Shown: in pieces, positions 58,668 to 64,000 of the stretch
Position numbering within the stretch: position 1 is the stretch's first letter
How the letters are laid out: every line of letters begins with the position of its first letter
Notes under the pieces: generated by a model
What the model was told of the DNA's origin: nothing
Database searches by the model: none
Seen by the model: the letters and a program-made list of their open reading frames with translations, nothing else
Source of the DNA: Trileptium ribeirensis
Taxonomy: Eukaryota; Nematoda; Enoplea; Enoplida; Thoracostomopsidae
NCBI GenBank assembly: GCA_030248225.1
Contig: JASANE010012114.1
Location: 1 to 64,000, forward strand
Length of the DNA: 64,000 nt
Direction of reading: 5' to 3'
Made by a program: the position numbers and the translations under genes

Positions 58668-60059
58668 TGATTGTGCTTGTTGGCTAAGATAAATAAATTG
58701 CTAGAGTCATGTCGCAAGTAAGTGTTAACCAGACTGTTAGCCAAAGATTTTGCTACGAATGGCGCGTTGATTGGTTTCCCATAAGCTCAGTTATTACTCT
58801 CCAATAATTACAAAAAAAACTTTGTCCAATAATAAATCGAAACACTTTATAAAGCTTTGCATTTTCCGCGTGATTTACTGCTTCAGGGAAAATAAGTCAC
58901 CGAAAAAGAGTCCTTGTAATAAGAGAGTATACACATATCACTTCACCAATCGGCAATCCTATTTTGCTATTTCGCATAAAATTTTGTTATGGAATGCCTT
59001 TTCGGGCTTTCAAAATTATTCCAAAAAATGCATGCGGACAAACTTCTAACTTGATTGTACTGTTTCCGTTTTGTATTTCCGAAAACTCAAGGAAAATTTG
59101 TAGAATTTAACGAACGACATTCCGTTGAATTCAAACTTAGCGGCTTTTGATCGCGAACACTATAAGCTAAATTATTATATCATAGGTGTCGATAGTTGGC
59201 GGGATTAGGGGTGAGGGATAGGTGGTATCGGCGGGTGTGGAGTTTGTGGGGCGAGGTAAATTTTTGAAATTATCAAGAAAACATAAATGTTTCTAATTAC
59301 GCTAAAATTTTTCCCAATTTTACCTAATTTTTTATATGTTTGAACTTGCAAAACATTTGTAGCGAACGGCCCCGTTTGATTTATGATGTAATTACGCATG
59401 GTTATGCATTCAACGCAGAGTATTCGAATAGATCTATAGGATGTGGCAATTGCTGAATTCGCCAAAGCAATAGTATCAACGACATGCATCTAGCATAGCT
59501 AGTTTTAATTCTAAAACTACTAGTCTACTATAGTTGCCACAAGCGCTAAACCAGTAAACAGTGCAAAATAAGTATATATTTAATGTGAATTAGAGAATGG
59601 GACAAATTGTGTCCCAATCGAAATACCAAATATGGTAGTTGGTGTCACAAAATTATAACTGTTTGTAATTTTTTAGCTCATGTTTAATGCATCGCAAAAC
59701 TATGGCTACTGTTGAATTAACTCGACTACCATATTACTGTAGAAAGCGATGTGTCGCCCTGTATCATTAACAACAATCGGTTTTTCCAATAAAAACTGTG
59801 CAAAAAATTGATGTATTTCCTACTCCATGTCATGCTATCGCTTGGTGTGTTGTGCTCTATGATTCGCGTAAGCATGTGTTTACCTGAAAGCGAACCGGTC
59901 GCCCTAGAACGATAAGACGAATATATTTCTCGGTTGGCAACACGCGAATGCTAAATATTGTCAGATATTGCCTAGTAAATTGAAACGACTGCAGTTTTTC
60001 TATAGAAAACCTTCGCTTCAATGAACATTTTGAAAACAGTTTTTCTCAGACGAATGCAC
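58668..60059. other. No gene recognised
   Basis: Short frames at 58,771-59,049 (plus) and 59,205-59,489 (minus) have no recognisable domain. Confidence 0.45.
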
Positions 60060-60480
60060 AATACCACTGCAGCGCCACAAAAGAAAAGTTTTTGTAAAGC
60101 AAGGCTTCAAGTTAATGGTATTACGAAGTGTGGCTAAACAGCCGGCTAAAGTGCATGTATAGGCAGGTATATGTTGGCATGGTGCAACTAAAATTGGTAT
60201 TTTCGACGAGAAACACAGACTAAATTTGATTGCTTACTGCCACATACTTTCAAAATCTTATCAACCGTTTGCAAACCTTAAGTTTAATGGTAATTGTATG
60301 TTAATACAAGATATTGCACACATGCATACAAGCAGAATCCCAAGGAAAATTTTCGTCGTCAATAAAATTGATACAGCAACTTGGCCCCCAGAGTCACCAG
60401 ATTTTTATTGTATCCGTGCGTATGGCACCAGCTGAAACATTAGTTAAGAAAAGAAATAAAACCATATTGCAAAGAAGATT
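60060..60480 (+). pseudogene. Tc1/mariner transposase remnant
   Basis: The frame shows LQRHKRKVFVKQG, AKQPAKVHV (a stop replaces the usual Trp), AGICWHGATKIGIF and YCHILSKSYQPFA. It then has LIQDIAHMHTSRIPRKIF, with the second catalytic Asp (QDNAPCHTS in relatives). KIDTATWPPESPDF follows, the WP..SPDLNPIE motif. After it the third catalytic region is lost by frameshift. It covers about the C-terminal half of a ~340-residue transposase. N-terminal sequence and inverted ends were not found. Confidence 0.8.
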
Positions 60481-60684
60481 TAATAAGCGGTATTGAAGTG
60501 TTTGACAAAACACATATGACAGCCGAGCAATGCCAGTAATATTTCAGCCACATCTTTAATGTAATTCCAGAAGTTTTGAGAAACAAAGGAGGTTCTTCAT
60601 AATATATTGATAGTGATAATGATATTACTGTACGCGCCTGTATTTCTTAGATTTCAGTTAATTAGAAGCTGTTAAAACCCACAT

Positions 60685-61005
60685 ATGATTGACAACAGGT
60701 TTGGTTGGATTAAATTACAATGCTGCGGCAGAACGTCAATTATAAACGTTAATAAAATTGTTAAGTTTGCTCAAGCCTATGCACCAAACGATATCATTAA
60801 TAACTTCAGTATTTATGATATCACTAAAGACCATTGGATCCTAGTCAAATGTAAGGGTGCTAGGGTATCACCGATTGACCAATATGTTCGATGTCATAAT
60901 GACATGGAAAACGCGCAAGCTTATCACCATTACGACCTGGACGAGTCACCAGACATTCGTATTAAAAACCTCAGCACGATCTCAGATATAGTTATATTAA
61001 ACTAG
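60685..61005 (+). CDS. Open frame of 106 residues, unrecognised
   Basis: An ATG frame with ordinary composition (KFAQAYAPNDIINNFSIYD, KDHWILVKCKG, YHHYDLDESPDIRIKNL). It has no signal peptide or membrane segment and no domain I know. It lies between a Tc1/mariner remnant and a LINE remnant, so it may belong to a transposon or be a host exon. An exon reading is possible but splice borders are not clear. Confidence 0.25.
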   Translation: MIDNRFGWIKLQCCGRTSIINVNKIVKFAQAYAPNDIINNFSIYDITKDHWILVKCKGARVSPIDQYVRCHNDMENAQAYHHYDLDESPDIRIKNLSTISDIVILN

Positions 61006-61059
61006 AAGCATCAACATTTGGTGCTTAGAGTATAACCATTAGGCAGATTTCTGAAAAGG

Positions 61060-61980
61060 GAGCATACATGTTGACACCGCGACCCGTTATGGGAAGCGTT
61101 GGTGGTCATGAGCGTTCCACCAAAAATTATTAATTTCATACGGGACATTTATTATGGTAGTCGTTTTTCCTTGTATATTAACGGCAACTTAACTCGTGAA
61201 TTTGATATCTTCGCCGGAGTACGTCAAGGATGCGTACTATCCCCAACACTATTCAACTGCGGTGTGGATTGGATTATGAGGAGTGCACTTGACGGAGTTC
61301 AAGGTGTACCAGTGGGCAACCAGTTTTTCGTATCCGATTATTCGCTAGCGACATTATTATGCTTGCTGACTCATAACAGCCGCACAAAACTTCATCGATA
61401 TGGTATCTCTCGGCCCACTAAACAGAAACGCAGCAAAGACCCAAACTATGTTTGTGAGCTGCCCCAAAAGTAATATTGATTTGAACGAAGCAACACTGCA
61501 AGCAGTCGATGACTTCACATATATGTTTAGGTAGTAAAATTTGCTCTAAGGGCAAATCTGAAGACGATATAGAAGCCGCATCCGGAAAGCATGCCCTATT
61601 TTTACATGCTACGGCCCCCGTTATGGTATAAGACAGCTCTGTCAGAAAACACAGAAGGGCAATTCGAGGGTTATACCTGTACTACTTCACGGTGGTGAAA
61701 GGTGGGAAACAGAAGTCGCTGACATCAATCGACTCGAGGTTTTCAATGCGTGGTCTTTACAATCTTTGGTGGATATCCCGGGTGCACCAAAGCCTAAGCA
61801 ATTCAACCGTGAGGGACACATGCCAGCTTATTGAAGCCATCGCTCAAATGTTGTGTCGACGACGATTGCGCTGGCTTGGGAATTTGTGCCGAACCCACCT
61901 CATGGAATTCCTCATCGGTCTACATTTAGCAGACCGCCTGTGGCATGCGTATAAAAGAAATGCGCACTTACAATGACGAA
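61060..61980 (+). pseudogene. LINE (non-LTR) reverse transcriptase remnant
   Basis: The frame from about 61,070 reads LWEALVVMSVPPKIINFIRD, YYGSRFSLYINGNLTREF and AGVRQGCVLSPTLFN, then VDWIMRSALDGVQGVPV. These are the central blocks of LINE reverse transcriptase. The YADD motif is destroyed by frameshift and mutation near 61,335. A later frame gives LNEATLQAVDDFTYM. The frame 61,692-61,976 holds DTCQLIEAIAQMLCRRRLRW, with LRWLGNLCRT, the usual C-terminal RRLRWLGH motif. The 5' part is missing, as is typical of truncated LINE copies. Confidence 0.88.
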
Positions 61981-62329
61981 AAGTATGAATTTTTCAATAA
62001 TTTTCAGGATAAGGGTGCATATCTATTTCCGAAAGAAAATCAGAGAGCAGCACTGACTTGATTATAAAAAACTTTACCACATTTTCTACCGAATTATAAA
62101 TTCAGCCCAATTTGAGCAGTATTTTGCTCAAAAATTTTTTGTTAATGTTGGTGGATTTTCCGTTACCTATTCGTATCTATTCTAATAGTCAGAACGTAGT
62201 GGAGATTGTGTATTGCAGGGGCGAAATGTTTTAAATTCTGTCTGTGTGTGATTGGCCATAATGCGAGAACGCCTGGGCCAATTTTCATGATCTCGGGCTC
62301 ATTCGAACCGGCATGGTCGAATTTTGATT

Positions 62330-63160
62330 TGGGGTCTGGTTCCGGGGTCAGGGATAAAAATGTGGATTTTTGGCCTAATTTTACCCCATTTTAGTACCCT
62401 TCACGGAAGCAAGGTTATTTTTGTTCTATCATGCGAATTTTTTACTCTGGATGGTTTTATTTCATAGTTAAATGATCAATGCCGATGACCCTTTTTTGTT
62501 TTTCGAATAAGGCTCCAGTTCAAGAGTTATGGGGTACGAGGTGTTGTGCCCCTATGGTTCCTCGACCCAAAATTCAAAAATTTGCGTCCTGTGCGGCTGA
62601 AAACTTTTCACTGGGAAGTTTTCGGGCATGGGAAATCATTGCCGGTATTGCTTTTGCTCTATAACCCATGGTTCCATGGGTACGGGGCTATGACGCCCCA
62701 AGGTTCGGGGTAAGAGTTCAAAATGAGGGTTTTTCACTCCATTTTAGTATCCTGCACGGAAGCAAGCTTATTTTTATCGTAACTTTCGAATTTTTTCTCT
62801 TGTTGGTTTTATTTCATAGGAAAATCAATAATGCCGATGCTTCTTTTTTGTTTTTGATTACGACCCCGGTTCATGGGGTTTGAGGTATGACACCCACGTG
62901 GTTCCTCGACCAAAATTCGAAAATTTGTTCTGACGTCCTGGGCGGTTTAAAAGTTTTATTTGGGGCTTCTTGGGCATGGCAAACGCATTGCTGGTGTTGC
63001 TTTTGCTCTGCGATCCATGGTTCTATGGGTACGGCGGTATGGCGCCGCCATGGTTCATTGACCGAAAATTCTTAATTTTACAGTTCGTCCTGGGAAGCTG
63101 ATAGCTTGCACTTAGGGGTTTTGGGGCATGGGAAACTTACTGCCTGTGTTAGTTTTGTTC
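62330..63160 (+). repeat. Tandem repeat, unit about 353 bp, ~2.3 units
   Basis: CCATTTTAGTA.CCT and CACGGAAGCAA.. at 62,386-62,410 recur at 62,739-62,764. TTTTATTTCATAG, ATGCCGATG, GGTTCCTCGACC, GGGCATGG.AA and TGCTTTTGCTCT follow in both units in the same order. A third partial unit (about 63,045-63,160) matches the middle of the unit. It is non-coding; short frames cross it by chance. Confidence 0.8.
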
Positions 63161-63584
63161 TAACTTGTGCGGTATTGTGTGATGTCTACATATAGCATAT
63201 CGACGGATGCTATTGAGAGCTGATTGGCTGTGCAGGCAAAAGGCGTAGGTGTATCTATGCTTCACTACGTTCTGCCATCTCGATAGAGTTACTAGTATAA
63301 TCGTTTGATGTGGCAAACATAATAATAAAGCAGCTAGGAAATATTACTTGGCAGTTAAGAAATTAAAACAAAACAAAGAAAACGCATCGTAGAATCAAGT
63401 AACAAAAGCTTACTATACAAGTATATGAAAAATAGATGCTCTACCATGGTCAACATTAGTGCGTTCAAAGTATCAGATGATGAAATTGTCTCAGACGACA
63501 CAATAAGATCCGCAATTTTTCGCAAAAACCTTCACAAATATATACACACTGCAACAGTATAAGACCAGCGTTCATTTCGACTAC

Positions 63585-63820
63585 AACTGGTATAAGTTTC
63601 TCTTGAATCCTCACCTTGATAAAGACGCAGTTGAGCGAGTCCAACTACTTTACAAAACGTATATTTGCTCACAACGACCTCCAATATGCGTCGTACAACG
63701 TGAAGTTACTGTTCTTTGAACTAGAGCCACTGGACCTTGGAAGGTTACACTTCGATCTCGTCACTGTCTTCAAATTTTTCAACAAAATGAAAATCCGAAA
63801 TATTGTATACTTGTACTGAA
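63585..63820 (+). pseudogene. LINE C-terminal fragment (CR1/L2/Jockey-like)
   Basis: Two frames joined by a frameshift near 63,645 read YKFLLNPHLDKDAVERVQ and FTKRIFAHNDLQYASYNVKL, then FELEPLDLGRLHFDLVTVFK. This matches the usual end of LINE reverse transcriptase proteins (W.P.L..D...LE.VQ..FTKRI, then L.LE.R..R.DLI..YKI). It is a separate insertion from the LINE at 61 kb, since that copy ends differently. Confidence 0.7.
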
Positions 63821-64000
63821 CAGCAAAGACGACAGGGAACGTGCCGAAACTACGAACACTGGAGTAAATGTAATGTCGCATGTACACTCATTAAAATTTG
63901 TATTCTAAAAATGTGCAATTTTAATATTTTTGAAATATATATGAAGTGGGAAAACGATTTTTTTGTGTCCACAGAAATGATGGTTACAGAAAACCCTCAT
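63821..64000. other. Window end, nothing recognised
   Basis: AT-rich sequence without a feature I can support. Confidence 0.4.

Overview
The window looks like animal nuclear DNA, probably from an invertebrate. It is AT-rich, the one convincing host gene is split by introns with GT/AG borders, and much of the rest is decayed transposons of animal type: BEL/Pao LTR elements, hAT, Tc1/mariner and LINE fragments. There are no operons, no bacterial-style gene packing and no rRNA, tRNA or CRISPR array that I can support. I cannot name a species from the sequence alone.

Host gene. The minus strand carries the 3' half of an anoctamin (TMEM16) gene in at least three exons. These are about 52,820-52,518 (TM3 and after), 50,163-50,004 (the FQF-N and IQL..IM.G segments) and 20,086-18,630 (TM6-TM10 and a basic C-terminus). 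Exon phases agree across the junctions. The last intron is about 29.9 kb and holds most of the mobile DNA of the window. A weak candidate for an upstream exon lies near 58.5 kb. The 5' end of the gene was not found.

Left part (1-18.6 kb). There is a 30-bp palindromic minisatellite (1.90-2.38 kb) and a diverged 0.85-kb dispersed repeat (7.69-8.56 kb). A 6-kb composite follows (9.65-15.64 kb): two 2.1-kb inverted arms flank BEL/Pao RNase H and integrase remnants. Each arm carries a decayed ORF resembling an SGNH/GDSL hydrolase. A decayed minus-strand ORF (17.35-15.54 kb) runs into the outer end of the right arm.

Inside the big intron (20.1-50.0 kb). It holds two copies of a 0.3-kb repeat (20.2 and 42.5 kb) and a repeat family with a GC hairpin (22.9 and 30.3 kb; a third copy lies at 56.3 kb, outside the intron). 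It also holds a non-autonomous hAT element with inverted ends and an 8-bp target duplication (26.6-27.8 kb), and a near full-length but broken BEL/Pao element with both LTRs (30.8-37.4 kb). Further along are a 2.4-kb structure with inverted ends (39.1-41.5 kb), a hAT element with an intact N-terminal transposase ORF and perfect 8-bp duplications (44.46-45.95 kb), and two candidate terminal exons of an unidentified gene (46.9-47.24 kb).

Right part (53-64 kb). There is a GC-rich 63-bp minisatellite (53.7-55.1 kb), a local direct repeat (57.95-58.37 kb), a Tc1/mariner transposase remnant (60.06-60.48 kb) and a LINE reverse transcriptase remnant (61.06-61.98 kb). A tandem repeat of about 353 bp (62.3-63.2 kb) and the tail of a second LINE (63.6-63.8 kb) follow.
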